Assembly (NCBI RefSeq): GCF_004000905.1
Contig: NZ_BIMD01000029.1
Coordinates: forward strand, 1 to 64,000
DNA length: 64,000 bases
DNA from: Paenibacillus humicus NBRC 102415
GTDB lineage: Bacteria > Bacillota > Bacilli > Paenibacillales > Paenibacillaceae
Direction: 5' to 3'
Made by a program: the position numbers and the translations under genes. Below are positions 17,165-26,529 of the stretch, in pieces. The notes beneath the pieces were generated by a model. The model ran no database searches, was not told the DNA's origin, and saw only the letters and a list, made by a program, of their open reading frames with translations. The stretch's first letter is position 1. Each line of letters begins with the position of its first letter.

Positions 17165-18652
17165 GTGTCGAGCCAACCTCAAGCCTCACCTTCCGCAGCA
17201 GCGGAAGTATCCATGCGCGCCATCATGGTGCCGCTGGTCGCCATCATCATCGGCATGTTCATGGTCATTTTGGACGGGACGGCGATGAACGTGGCGCTGC
17301 CCCAGCTGCAGCAAGATTTCGGCGTCACCTCGCTGACTCTGGTCCAGTGGACGGTAACCGGCTACGCGCTTGCCCAGGCAGCCGTCATTCCGCTCGCCGG
17401 CTGGCTGTCCGACCGTTTCGGGGCCAAAACGATCTTTCTCGTCTCCGTCATCTTGTTCACGGTCGGCTCGGGCCTCTGCGCCTTGGCGACGACTGTGGAT
17501 CAGCTGATCATTTACCGCGTGCTGCAAGGGCTCGGCGGCGGCATGGTTGCGCCGATCGCCATGGCGTTCACCTACCGAATCGCTCCTCCAGGCAAGGTCG
17601 GAGCCGTAATGGGCATGATCGGCATTCCGATGCTGCTCGCTCCGGCGCTCGGCCCGGTCGTTGCCGGCTGGCTCGTTCAGGACGTATCCTGGCACTGGAT
17701 CTTCCTCATCAACCTGCCGATCGGCGTCGTCGCCGTCCTGCTCGGCCTGCGCACGCTGCCTGCCATCGATCGGCAGAGCGTTCCGGAGCTTGATATCAAA
17801 GGCATGATTTTCGGCCCTCTTGCCTTCGCCGGTCTCGCCTATGGCGTATCCGAAGGCGGCACCGACTGGGGCTCTGCGCGAACGATTACCGGCCTTGTTG
17901 TCGGTGGCGTATCGCTGATTATCTTCATTATCGTCGAGCTTCGTCGACGCAATCCGCTGCTTGAGCTGCGGGTGTTCAAATCCGCCAACTTCTCTCGGGG
18001 CGTCATCGTCCAGTGGATTTCCCAGATCGCGCTCTTCGGCACGATCTTCATGATTCCGCTGTTCCTCCAAACCGGGAAAAACTATACGCCTCTGGAAACC
18101 GGCCTCGTCTTGCTGCCGCAAGCGCTGGCGGCGGGCCTCTTCATGCCGATCGGAGGCAGGCTGTACGACCGCATCGGCGCTCGTCCGCTCGTCATCAGCG
18201 GGCTGACCCTGATTACGGGCGCAGCCTTCCTGTTCTCCCGCATTACCGTCGACACCGGCGTATCGGGCATGATCCTGCCGCTGGTCCTTCTTGGCGCCGG
18301 CATGGGCATCTCCATGATGCCGCTCAACACGCATATCATCCAATCGGCTCCGGCTCATCTGGTCGGACGCGTCACCTCGCTGACGGCCGCGCTTCAGCAG
18401 GTCATCTCGTCGCTGGCCATCGCCGGATTGTCCACTTACGTGACGAGCCGCATCAAGCATTATTCGCCGCAGCTCGGCCAGGATCCCCATAAGCTGCTGA
18501 CAGCTTCTTATGGCGATACCTTCGCGATTCTGATCTGGGTCGCCGTGCTCGGCGTTCTCGTCGGATTCCTGCTGAATAAGCCGAAGCCTCAGAAAGGCGC
18601 GGACGGAAGCGAACGGAGTCCGGAACCGCAAATGATGATGGGCGGCCACTGA
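17165..18652 (+). CDS. DHA2-family MFS drug exporter (EmrB/QacA type)
   Basis: A 495-residue 14-helix major facilitator, proton-coupled exporter of toxic compounds in the cell membrane. Family motifs include LDGTAMNVALPQL in helix 1, GWLSDRFGAK in the first cytoplasmic loop, and the antiporter motif GIPMLLAPALGPVVAGWLV in helix 5. GTG 17165 is chosen because AAGGAGTGGG lies about 8 nt upstream; an in-frame GTG at 17141 has no such site. It is regulated by the divergent TetR protein through the operators at 16997-17050. Confidence 0.93.
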   Translation: MSSQPQASPSAAAEVSMRAIMVPLVAIIIGMFMVILDGTAMNVALPQLQQDFGVTSLTLVQWTVTGYALAQAAVIPLAGWLSDRFGAKTIFLVSVILFTVGSGLCALATTVDQLIIYRVLQGLGGGMVAPIAMAFTYRIAPPGKVGAVMGMIGIPMLLAPALGPVVAGWLVQDVSWHWIFLINLPIGVVAVLLGLRTLPAIDRQSVPELDIKGMIFGPLAFAGLAYGVSEGGTDWGSARTITGLVVGGVSLIIFIIVELRRRNPLLELRVFKSANFSRGVIVQWISQIALFGTIFMIPLFLQTGKNYTPLETGLVLLPQALAAGLFMPIGGRLYDRIGARPLVISGLTLITGAAFLFSRITVDTGVSGMILPLVLLGAGMGISMMPLNTHIIQSAPAHLVGRVTSLTAALQQVISSLAIAGLSTYVTSRIKHYSPQLGQDPHKLLTASYGDTFAILIWVAVLGVLVGFLLNKPKPQKGADGSERSPEPQMMMGGH

Positions 18653-18728
18653 AAGAGACGTGGGCTGATGTCTTCAACGGCTAATCGCCATGGCACACTT
18701 GCTCTTGCCTGATTCTTTCTACAAAAAG

Positions 18729-18763
18729 CAGAACGCCCTCCGGCATGGCCGGAGGGCGTTCTG
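18729..18763. terminator. Terminator after the DHA2 exporter
   Basis: A perfect 16-bp stem (CAGAACGCCCTCCGGC / GCCGGAGGGCGTTCTG) with a 3-nt loop. The plus-strand tail is TATTTC, and the minus-strand tail CTTTTTG is better, so it may act both ways. Confidence 0.8.
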
Positions 18764-18838
18764 TATTTCAAACCAACGAAGGTCGAGCCCGGAACCTTGT
18801 TCCAGAAGCGTTCATGCCATGCTTGAGTCTCCAAGCAG

Positions 18839-18936
18839 CACCGCTTGATTCATAAACCGCCCATGCACCGCTTGTCTTAAACCTCCCATGCGCCGCTTGA
18901 TTCATAAACCGCCCATGCAGCGCCGCTTGTTTCCTG
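18839..18936. repeat. Three and a half 25-27-bp tandem copies
   Basis: Copies of CACCGCTTGATTCATAAACC plus GCCCATG lie at 18839-18865, 18866-18890 (2 nt shorter), 18891-18917 and a partial at 18918-18936. The array lies just beyond the stop of the DoxX-like gene. Confidence 0.85.
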
Positions 18937-18959
18937 CAGCGCCGTTTCTTTTCGGGAAG

Positions 18960-19406
18960 CTATTCCGGGCGAGGAGCGGTCCGGGAGCTGCCGGGAAACG
19001 GGTAACGCGAGCACCAGAGCACCCACCAGACCAGCAGCGGTTGAAACGCCAGCCGGAGCCAGAGAGCCGCAGGGGAGGTGTGCTCGGTTCCGGGAAACGG
19101 AATTCCTTGGGCCGCCGCATATATATTGGCAGGAAAAATGAGGATCAAATACAGCGCTGCAACCCTTCCAGTCCAGCCGCGCGCAGCCGGAAGGAGAAGC
19201 AGCACGGCAATGGCCGCTTCCAGCACGGCCGTCGCGTAAATGATCGGGACCCGCAGCGGGACCCAGCCGGGCAGCATCGAGGCGAAGCCTTCCGGCTCGC
19301 GCAAATGGTACAAGCAGGCTGAAATCATGAGAATGGCGAACAGGATGAGGCCGACCAGACGAGGCCATGTCGTGCGATGGGCTTTGGACAGGGATGGAGA
19401 GGGCAT
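18960..19406 (-). CDS. DoxX-like small membrane protein
   Basis: A 148-residue protein with four hydrophobic segments, at about residues 15-33, 50-72, 80-100 and 110-130. The layout, with LREPEGFASMLPGWVPLR after helix 1 and VLEAAIAVLLLLP in helix 2, is that of the DoxX/DoxD-like family. ATG 19406 has AAAGGAG 8-9 nt upstream. Function of this subgroup is not established. It stands alone. Confidence 0.78.
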   Translation of the reverse strand: MPSPSLSKAHRTTWPRLVGLILFAILMISACLYHLREPEGFASMLPGWVPLRVPIIYATAVLEAAIAVLLLLPAARGWTGRVAALYLILIFPANIYAAAQGIPFPGTEHTSPAALWLRLAFQPLLVWWVLWCSRYPFPGSSRTAPRPE

Positions 19407-19740
19407 AGGAATCTCCTTTAAGCTTTCATAGGTCTGTGCATTCATACACGCCAACCATGCCCTTTGAAGCACTCGGGAACATGGAATGGAAAGGATGCGC
19501 TTCAAACCCAAACATCAAGAAAGCTTGCGGAAATCCAGGATAAAGGCCGCCAAAGAGGCGATCGCCGCAAGAGGCCGGACATGGTTCCGCGGAAGCCGAT
19601 TATCCGGATAGAGCGCCCAGTTGTCTAGCCCATCGGCATCCGGCACGGCCGCGCTGCCAAACCGTCACATTGAACCATAGCGCAACCAGGGGGTTCATGA
19701 TCGGGAGGGAAGGCATGAGGCCTGCCGGCTGGCCGCCTCT
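19407..19740. other. Gene-free stretch, possible gene remnant
   Basis: About 330 nt between two minus-strand genes. A minus-strand frame of about 50 codons (roughly 19665 to 19515) reads like protein (DNWALYPDNRLPRNHVRPLA) but has a stop just before it and no start or ribosome binding site. It may be a remnant. Nothing else was found. Confidence 0.3.
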
Positions 19741-20712
19741 CTACAACCGGTAGCTCGCAAAGGGCTCGCCGTAGCGGAACGGGCGGCTGATCCGCTCAAG
19801 CTCGTCCTTGATGGACGGCTCCAGAGCAAGCTCGAGGCTGCGGAGGTTCGCCTCCAGCTGCCTGGCGCTTGTGGCGCCGGCGATGACGCTCGCCACGGCC
19901 GGCTTGTCCAGCAGCCAGCGCATCGACAGGGCCGCGGGCTCGCATCCGGCTTCCTCGGCCAGCTCGGATACGTCTTGGCCGAGGCCGATATAATCGCCCT
20001 TCATGAAGCGGCCGAACGCCGGATCCGTCTCCAGCCGGGAGCCTGCCGGGGCGTCGGCTCCAGCTGCATATTTGCCGGTAAGGATTCCGCCTGCGAGCGG
20101 GAAGTAGGGAATCAGGCCGAGGCCTTGATCCAGACATAAAGGCACCAGCTCGATCTCGGGCGTACGGTCGGCAAGCGAGTAGCTCGTCTGAATCGAGGCA
20201 TAGCGGCTCAGGCCGAGACGATCGCTGATTCCGAGCGCTTTCATGAGCTCCCAGGCCTGATAATTGGAGGCGCCGATGTACCGCACCTTGCCGGAGCGGA
20301 CCATGTCATCGAGCGTGCGGAGCGTTTCCTCCAGCGGGGTCTCGGGATCGAACGTATGGATCTGGTAAAGATCGACATAGTCCGTTCCGAGCCTGCGCAG
20401 GCTTCCTTCCAGCTCCGTCATGAGATGGCTGCGGGACGCTCCGCGGCTGTTCGGTCCTTCGCCCCTCGGAAGCCCGGCTTTCGTCGTCAGAACGATGTCG
20501 GCTCTTCGGCCCTGAATGGCTTTGCCGATGATCCGCTCGCTTTCGGTGCCGGCGTAGATGTTGGCGGTGTCGATGAAATTGATGCCGTGGCTGAAGGCGC
20601 TGTGCAGGATCGAGATGCTGGTCTCTTCATCGGCTCTTTTTCCGAAGGCGTTCGTGCCGAGACCGATGGCCGACACGCGCAGCCCGCTGGCGCCCAGCTT
20701 GCGGTATTCCAT
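19741..20712 (-). CDS. Aldo/keto reductase
   Basis: A 323-residue NADPH-dependent aldo/keto reductase with a TIM-barrel fold. The catalytic tetrad is complete: Asp48, Tyr53, Lys78 and His119 (FIDTANIY, TTKAG, DLYQIH). The C-terminal NADP-binding region reads VASVIAGATSARQLEANL. ATG 20712 has AAGGAGGAATATAACC before it. The natural substrate cannot be inferred; family members reduce aldehydes and ketones. It is divergent from an exported protein gene. Confidence 0.92.
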   Translation of the reverse strand: MEYRKLGASGLRVSAIGLGTNAFGKRADEETSISILHSAFSHGINFIDTANIYAGTESERIIGKAIQGRRADIVLTTKAGLPRGEGPNSRGASRSHLMTELEGSLRRLGTDYVDLYQIHTFDPETPLEETLRTLDDMVRSGKVRYIGASNYQAWELMKALGISDRLGLSRYASIQTSYSLADRTPEIELVPLCLDQGLGLIPYFPLAGGILTGKYAAGADAPAGSRLETDPAFGRFMKGDYIGLGQDVSELAEEAGCEPAALSMRWLLDKPAVASVIAGATSARQLEANLRSLELALEPSIKDELERISRPFRYGEPFASYRL

Positions 20713-20845
20713 GGTTATATTCCTCCTTGACTGGTGATGGACGGCCCGGGCCGGGCCGATGCCGCGAATATTCCAACGCTTCCAATCCATACTAGCGCTA
20801 GGCCGGCTATATTGGCAATCCGAGTGAATCGAGGTGCAGCAAACG

Positions 20846-21442
20846 ATGAAAGCCTGGAAGAGAAGATCACCCTCCGGTAAAAGACGGATATCGCCGGCAA
20901 TGGCGTCCGTGCTGCTGCTGGCTGCTATTGCCGTCGCCGGGGCCGCAGCCGCTCCGTTCCGTCTCGACAAGGATGTCGTGGACGATACGACGGTCGTCAG
21001 CGCATCCCAGCTTGCCAAGCAAGCCGACTGCATCGCCGTCGGCCGCTTCTCGGACAGCGACCGGATGGTTCTGACCGACCGCACGGCTCCTCATGGGAGG
21101 CTGGTTAATTTTGTCCAGCCGTTCACCGTGGAGCGGATGCTCAAATGCCCGTCCAGCAGCACGGTCCGAATCATAACGACCGGCATCGAGCCGTTGCCGC
21201 CGCCTTCGCAGACGGAGGCCAACGAGCGGTATCCAGGAGCCTGGGCATCCGGGCCGGACTACCTGATCTTCCTCAAGAAGCTGGAAGGACAGGACGGCTA
21301 TCAGGTGCTCGGCTTGCTGAAGGGCGTATACCCGATTCAGGCTGGAAAGACGGTGAGCCTGGAGCGTCAAGGCTTCCCGGAGCTGAACGGAGTGTCCAAG
21401 GAAAATCTGGAATCCGTCGTGAAGGGACTTGAAGGCCGCTGA
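20846..21442 (+). CDS. Exported or membrane-anchored protein, unknown
   Basis: A 198-residue protein with a basic N-terminus and a hydrophobic segment at about residues 17-37, either signal peptide or anchor. The rest is soluble, with VVSASQLAKQADCIAVGRF and a run of beta-rich sequence (FVQPFTVERMLKCPSSSTVR) that reads like a small secreted domain; no family was recognised. ATG 20846 is chosen because GAGGTG lies 9 nt upstream. It converges with a degenerate thiamine-diphosphate enzyme gene, with 13 nt between stops. Confidence 0.7.
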   Translation: MKAWKRRSPSGKRRISPAMASVLLLAAIAVAGAAAAPFRLDKDVVDDTTVVSASQLAKQADCIAVGRFSDSDRMVLTDRTAPHGRLVNFVQPFTVERMLKCPSSSTVRIITTGIEPLPPPSQTEANERYPGAWASGPDYLIFLKKLEGQDGYQVLGLLKGVYPIQAGKTVSLERQGFPELNGVSKENLESVVKGLEGR

Positions 21443-21455
21443 GCTTGCGGCTGAA

Positions 21456-22814
21456 TTATATCACAGACGGGCCGGAAGCCGCAGGCTTCCGAAGCGGGAG
21501 CAGCAGGATGCGGCTGCCAGGCAATGGACTCGGCATAGGCTCCGAACCGGCGGGAGCGAGCCGCTTCAGCAGCTCGGATGGAATGGCGGACAGGCTGCGG
21601 CTGTCCGCCATGAGCGCTGCTGCCCGATCCGGCCTTGCGATCATCGCTCCGTATGCGGCTGCAGCCGTCCTTTCCGGACCGCCGGCAATGGAAATGAGCC
21701 GCTGGCCGGGACGAAGAGGCGATCGATTCAAAAGCTTCCTCAGACCGGGGAGGTCCGGGCGTGCGATCAGCAAAGCATCCGGAAGCAGAACAGCCGGAAG
21801 AGGACTCCCGGAAGCCGGGAGCTTGCGGCGGGTCGCTTTTGGGGAGCGGGAAAATCCGATCGCCCGCAGCCGCGAGCATAGCGCGGTCAGGAACAGCCGG
21901 GGATCGCTGTTGAAATCCGGCGAGCCTTCAGGGCTCCCGTACCGGCAGCTCTCGTAATTCACGCGGATAACCCTGGCTCCCGTGCCGCGCAGGCAGCCGC
22001 AGAAGGCGGAGGTGCATCCGAGCGCCAGCACCAAATCCGGCTTGGATGGACGGGAACCGTCCGCGAGGCCGAGATGGAGCGGCGAGCCGGAGGGCAGCGA
22101 GTCCAGGCCTCCCAGGCTTGCTGCGGCGGGAATTCCGGTCAGCTCAAGCAATTCCCGGAGCTCTGCGGCGGCGCCGGAGAGGCGGACCCCCGCCCCGACA
22201 GCGAGGAGCGGACGTTTAGATACGCGCAGGCTGTCGATCAAGCCGTCGAGGTCGGAATCCCGAATCGGGGGCTCCGAGGCGAGCAGCTCCCAGTAGGCCT
22301 CCGATTCCTTGAACGGCTGCAGCGGAAGGGAATCGGCGTTTTGCTCCAGAGTGATTCCGGTCAAGCGGAACGATGCCCGGAGAGAGCGGGCGCGGTCAGC
22401 TAAAAAGAGGGCTTTGCCGATCTTGGCGTACAGGTCTGCAGCGCCCGCAACAGCGTCGAAAGAGGCGGCGTCCTCCGAATGGAACGGAGGCGTCGCTCCG
22501 TCGGCAGCAAGCCTGCCCGACGGCAGGGCAGGAAATCCTTCCTTCTCGCTGTATAAGAGCAATAACAGCGCAGTGCAGCCGCCTTGCGGCCCGCTTGTCC
22601 CGATGACGGCCGCAGGCCGGCCGGCTGCAGCCGAACAGCCTTCGGCCGCAGCCTCGGCCAAGGCGAGATCCGGCAATCCTTCGGCGGCGATGCCGGAGCG
22701 GGCCGCAGCGGCGAGTAAGGATGTCTTCTCCGGCGAAGCGGCGGACCGGTCATGGAACAGATGACGGATTCCGTGGCGGGCGAGCAGGTTCATGACGGCA
22801 TCCGACAGTTTCAT
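21456..22814 (-). CDS. Degenerate thiamine-diphosphate enzyme (acetolactate-synthase-like)
   Basis: A 452-residue protein with the outline of a TPP enzyme. Residues 1-100 resemble the N-terminal PYR domain (motif GRPAAVIGTSGPQGG at 65-79), and residues about 190-280 resemble the central domain (RPLLAVGAGVRLSGAAAELR, then PDLVLALG). The length is about 100 residues below the usual 550. The catalytic glutamate expected about 15 residues before the GKP-type motif is Leu50, and no GDGxxxN-type diphosphate site is seen in the C-terminal part. It is rich in Ala, Ser, Leu and Arg. It is therefore probably not catalytic, or is decaying. The frame is intact. Confidence 0.6.
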   Translation of the reverse strand: MKLSDAVMNLLARHGIRHLFHDRSAASPEKTSLLAAAARSGIAAEGLPDLALAEAAAEGCSAAAGRPAAVIGTSGPQGGCTALLLLLYSEKEGFPALPSGRLAADGATPPFHSEDAASFDAVAGAADLYAKIGKALFLADRARSLRASFRLTGITLEQNADSLPLQPFKESEAYWELLASEPPIRDSDLDGLIDSLRVSKRPLLAVGAGVRLSGAAAELRELLELTGIPAAASLGGLDSLPSGSPLHLGLADGSRPSKPDLVLALGCTSAFCGCLRGTGARVIRVNYESCRYGSPEGSPDFNSDPRLFLTALCSRLRAIGFSRSPKATRRKLPASGSPLPAVLLPDALLIARPDLPGLRKLLNRSPLRPGQRLISIAGGPERTAAAAYGAMIARPDRAAALMADSRSLSAIPSELLKRLAPAGSEPMPSPLPGSRILLLPLRKPAASGPSVI

Positions 22815-23021
22815 ACCCGTTTGATGTCACTCCTTTGGATGGGATCTGGCAGCCGGTCATTTCAAGGAGCGGCTGCCGAGCAGCCGCTTCTTCTTCTCTA
22901 TTTACATATGTTTTCAAGCCGGTCATGGAATGGGACATTCGGTGATTTCACCGGATCCGGACGTGAAATCGGGCGGATACGCAAAAGAAGGCGGCCCGGA
23001 TATTCCGGACTGCCCTCGGTT

Positions 23022-24914
23022 CTACCAGGTCCGCGGACCGATGAGGTCGGCGAAGGTGGTCGTTTTGGGATAGGATTTGGCCAAAGCCATGCCTTTGCGG
23101 GCTTCGGAGCGGACGGCGGCGAGCTCGGGACTGGAATAGAAGAACAGCACCTTCTCGTCGCGCCGGTCGACGGGCTTGATCGGCTTGTCGTACAGAATGA
23201 ACGCGGCCCAGGCGTCGGCGATGTCCTCTCCCGCCTGATAGGCGCTGGCCTCGCGGAAGAACAGCTTCGTGTAGATGGCGGTCATGGGCTTGCCGGCCCG
23301 CGCATCCCGCACGACTTCCGGCGTCCAGAATTTGCTGTAGTACCGGGTCATCAGCGAGTCCTTGCGGAAATAAGCCCATTGGCCGCTTCCCGGAGCGGGA
23401 CCTCCATATGCCGAGCCGATGATTCCGCCCGCTCCGTCCGCAGCCGCGGACGGCGAACCCAGATGGTCCAGCTCGGAGCCGCCGGGACCTTGCTGGGTGA
23501 CCAGGCGTCCGAGCTCATGGGCGAGCGCCCAGCGGGTGCGCTCCTTGGCTCCCGGCGTCAGGTCGGAAGGATCGAGAACGAGCCGGACCTGGGCTTTGCC
23601 GATCGTTTCCGTCCGGGAGACGGCTCCCCGCTTGATTTCCAGCCGGAACTGCCTGATGAGGGACAGATAGGCTTTCGGATACATGGCTTTTACCTGCGTC
23701 CACAGCTGCTCGGCGGCGGCCTGCTGCATCAAGGTGACTTTATATCCGCTCTCCGGATGCAGGTTCAGCCCCCCCGCGGCGCTGATGTCGTAAAGGCCGG
23801 CCGGAAGGGTAGAGCCGTAGATCTCGCTGCCTTTGATCCCGATCGCGGTCCGGGCGGCGGCGGGCAGAGCTTCGATCAGATCGGCCACTTCCTGGTGGCT
23901 CTCCAGCATGTCGGCGTACAAGCCGTGCTCATACTGCTGCAGGCCAAGCTCGGCTTTCTCCTCGAGGCGGTTGTAGGCGGATGGCGGCAGCACAGGCTTC
24001 GCCGCCGCCAAATACTTCGATATGCCGCTGAAATAGGCCGTGCCGGCCAGCGTGCCGGAAGGGCTGTCCGGAGCGGTCAGGCCGCTCTCGGAGCCGCTGC
24101 CGCTGCCGGATGAGCCGGAGGAAGCGCTGCCCGTGCCCGTCCCGGTCATGCGGCGGGCGCCGGCGTAGCGCTCCTGCCAGTATGCCGAAGTGAGGCTCGA
24201 CAGCTTGACTCCATCCACCGTGGCGGCGGCGAACTCGCGGTTGCCGGTATAGATGCCGGCGAAAGTAATCGCGGAGCCGCTGCGGAAAAAGACGGCGTCG
24301 CCCGGCAGAAGCAGGCTTTGTCCGCCTACGTCGGCTCCCTGCTTGAACTGCTCCGCGATCGTGCGCGGCAAGTTCAAGGCCGCGGGCGAGTAGCGGTAGA
24401 CGTAGTAGAGGAAGCCTGAGGCGTCGAAGCCCGTTGGCGACGCGCCGCCGTAGGCATAGGGAGTGCCGAGCTGATCCAAGGCGTAATCGGCGATTGCTCC
24501 CGCAGCTTGCTGGCGGTCAGCGCTTCCTGCTGCCGATGCCGCCTGCGGGCTGCCGCCCGCTTGCGTTCCCTGCGCCGCCGGAGCGGAGCTGCCGCCTGCT
24601 TGCGTTCCCTGTGCAGCCGAAGCTGCGCTTCCGCCCGCGCCTGACGCCGCCGAGACTGCGGGCGTCTGCGAGCCGCCGAGCATGCCTGCGGAAGCCTTGG
24701 CTGCGGTTCCGTCCGCATAGGCTGTGCCCCGGGTCTCCGGTTCCTCATGGCCCGGCTGCTGAGACCGCAGTCCCTGCCCGCTGGCAACGGGAGATGTCTC
24801 TTGTCCTGCTTTTGCTCCCGATTCATAGGATGCCGTGCCCGGAACCGCGTAAGCGGCCCCTCCCCCTGCTGCAAGCATGGCAATGGCCGTACCTGTCCAA
24901 ATGATTCGCCTCAA
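23022..24914 (-). CDS. Secreted protein with inactive-looking NlpC/P60 domain and metallopeptidase-like domain
   Basis: A 630-residue exported protein. The start is TTG 24914 with AGGAG 8 nt upstream; no ATG is suitable. Residues 5-25 form a signal peptide, followed by about 110 residues rich in Ala, Gly, Ser and Gln. Residues about 135-250 are a clear NlpC/P60 domain (GTPYAYGGASPTGFDASGF, then LLLPGDAVFF and AGIYTGNREF), but the catalytic Cys is Ala165, the catalytic His is Phe218 and the third residue is Ala230. After a Ser/Gly linker, residues about 310-630 resemble a zinc metallopeptidase in which HExxH reads HELGR (466-470). It may bind peptidoglycan without cutting it. The frame is intact. 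Confidence 0.75.
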   Translation of the reverse strand: MRRIIWTGTAIAMLAAGGGAAYAVPGTASYESGAKAGQETSPVASGQGLRSQQPGHEEPETRGTAYADGTAAKASAGMLGGSQTPAVSAASGAGGSAASAAQGTQAGGSSAPAAQGTQAGGSPQAASAAGSADRQQAAGAIADYALDQLGTPYAYGGASPTGFDASGFLYYVYRYSPAALNLPRTIAEQFKQGADVGGQSLLLPGDAVFFRSGSAITFAGIYTGNREFAAATVDGVKLSSLTSAYWQERYAGARRMTGTGTGSASSGSSGSGSGSESGLTAPDSPSGTLAGTAYFSGISKYLAAAKPVLPPSAYNRLEEKAELGLQQYEHGLYADMLESHQEVADLIEALPAAARTAIGIKGSEIYGSTLPAGLYDISAAGGLNLHPESGYKVTLMQQAAAEQLWTQVKAMYPKAYLSLIRQFRLEIKRGAVSRTETIGKAQVRLVLDPSDLTPGAKERTRWALAHELGRLVTQQGPGGSELDHLGSPSAAADGAGGIIGSAYGGPAPGSGQWAYFRKDSLMTRYYSKFWTPEVVRDARAGKPMTAIYTKLFFREASAYQAGEDIADAWAAFILYDKPIKPVDRRDEKVLFFYSSPELAAVRSEARKGMALAKSYPKTTTFADLIGPRTW

Positions 24915-25293
24915 TAGGCTCACTCCTGACTGAATCTTGGTGTATGTAGGACGAATTTCGTCAAATCCTTCCGTATTATAACAGGATAGCGATTGAAGAT
25001 AATCGGACCTAGGGCGCAAGACATATATACAACGATATCCAGTTATCGAGATATTGAGGCCTTTATTATCCGTGAAAATGGAAGGATAAGGATCGGAACC
25101 AAGGCCCAACGGCTCAGCCAGGAAGAATTGAAGGTATTTTGTGGGTCTTTCGAACCGTAATTTTTTGCCGATCGCCGCAGCGCCGAATGATTCCAATAGG
25201 GGCGCAATCAGGTATAATGAGGCATAAAGATCGTCGGCGGACCGGATATTCGCCGGCGGGCGCGGCTCAGGCCGCAGGAGAGGAGGAGCATCG
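24915..25293. other. Divergent intergenic region
   Basis: About 380 nt between the secreted pseudoenzyme gene and potA. It must hold promoters for both directions. Only one plausible plus-strand -10 element was seen (25213). No riboswitch-like structure was recognised. Confidence 0.4.
25190..25218 (+). promoter_or_regulatory. Possible promoter of potABCD
   Basis: A consensus -10 TATAAT lies at 25213-25218, 75 nt before potA. The best -35 match is the weak TTCCAA at 25191-25196, with a 16-nt spacer. Confidence 0.4.
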
Positions 25294-26529
25294 ATGAACG
25301 ATTCGAAGGTCATCTCGTTCCGCGGGGTGACCAAGCAGTACGATGACGACGTTCCCGTGCTGAAGGATGTCAGCTTCGACATCGAGCGGGGCAAGTTCTA
25401 CACGCTGCTGGGGCCGTCAGGCTGCGGCAAGACGACCATTCTCCGGCTGATCGCCGGATTCATGGAGCCGACGGCCGGGGAGATTCTCATGGACGGCAAG
25501 AGCATCAACTCGGTCCCGGCCAACAAGCGGCAGGTCAATACGGTCTTTCAGGACTATGCGCTGTTCCCGCATCTCAACGTTTACGACAACGTCGCCTTCG
25601 GGCTGCGCATCCGCAAGCTCAAGGGAGCGGAGATCGAGCGCAAGGTGAAGGAAGCTCTCCGCTTCGTCAACCTGGAGGGGTACGACAAGCGCGAGATCCG
25701 GGAGATGTCCGGCGGCCAGCGGCAGCGGGTGGCGATCGCCCGCGCCATCGTCAACGAGCCGCAGGTGCTGCTGCTCGACGAGCCGCTCTCGGCGCTCGAC
25801 CTCAAGCTGCGCTACGAGATGCAGTACGAGCTGCGCGAGCTGCAGCGGCGGCTCGGCATCACGTTCATCTTCGTCACGCATGACCAGGAGGAAGCACTGG
25901 CGATGTCCGACGAGATTTTTGTCCTGAACAAGGGGATCATCGAGCAGAGCGGCACGCCGACGGATATCTACGACGAGCCGATCAACCGGTTCGTCGCCGA
26001 CTTCATCGGGGAATCCAACATCGTGCCGGGACGCATGCTGGAGGACTACAAGGTGGAGTTCGCGGGACAGGCCTTCACCTGCGTCGACCGCGGCCTGCGC
26101 CGGGGAGAGCCGGTCGAGGTCGTGCTGCGTCCGGAGGATCTGGAGATGAAGCCGGCGGACGAGGGCCAGCTGCGCGCCGTCGTCGAGACCCAGCTGTTCC
26201 GCGGGGTGCATTACGAGATCATCTGCCGCGACGACATCGGCAACGAGTGGATGGTCCATTCGACCCGCAAGGCGATCGTCGGAGAGATCATCGGGCTTGA
26301 TTTCGAGCCGGAGGCGATCCACGTCATGAGGTTCGGAGAGTCGGAGGCTGACTTCGACAGGCGTCTGGAGGGGTACGAGGACGCGGACGGGACGCGCGAG
26401 TCGGCCGAAGCGGGCGGAGCTGCCGGCGGCACGGATGCCGCGGGCGCGGCCGGAGGAGGAGCCGAGCCGGGCTCGGGAGCGCCTGAGCCGGCTTCCATCG
26501 AGACGGGCAGGCCCGGAGGGAACAGCTAG
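25294..26529 (+). CDS. potA: Spermidine/putrescine ABC transporter ATPase PotA
   Basis: A 411-residue ATP-binding subunit powering polyamine uptake at the inner face of the membrane. Walker [10 protein letters not shown] is at residues 40-48, the signature [14 protein letters not shown] near 139-152, and Walker [12 protein letters not shown] near 158. The C-terminal TOBE domain covers about residues 270-350. A tail of about 45 residues (365-411), rich in Gly, Ala and Glu, is not part of the family core. GAGGAGGAG precedes ATG 25294. It is the first gene of potABCD, and its stop overlaps potB by one base. Confidence 0.94.
   Translation: MNDSKVISFRGVTKQYDDDVPVLKDVSFDIERGKFYTLLGPSGCGKTTILRLIAGFMEPTAGEILMDGKSINSVPANKRQVNTVFQDYALFPHLNVYDNVAFGLRIRKLKGAEIERKVKEALRFVNLEGYDKREIREMSGGQRQRVAIARAIVNEPQVLLLDEPLSALDLKLRYEMQYELRELQRRLGITFIFVTHDQEEALAMSDEIFVLNKGIIEQSGTPTDIYDEPINRFVADFIGESNIVPGRMLEDYKVEFAGQAFTCVDRGLRRGEPVEVVLRPEDLEMKPADEGQLRAVVETQLFRGVHYEIICRDDIGNEWMVHSTRKAIVGEIIGLDFEPEAIHVMRFGESEADFDRRLEGYEDADGTRESAEAGGAAGGTDAAGAAGGGAEPGSGAPEPASIETGRPGGNS

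Noticed and set aside
19515..19665. Conserved-looking 50-codon minus-strand frame
   Set aside because: It has a stop at its start, no start codon and no ribosome site; too short to tell from chance in this GC range, so it is only noted as a possible remnant.
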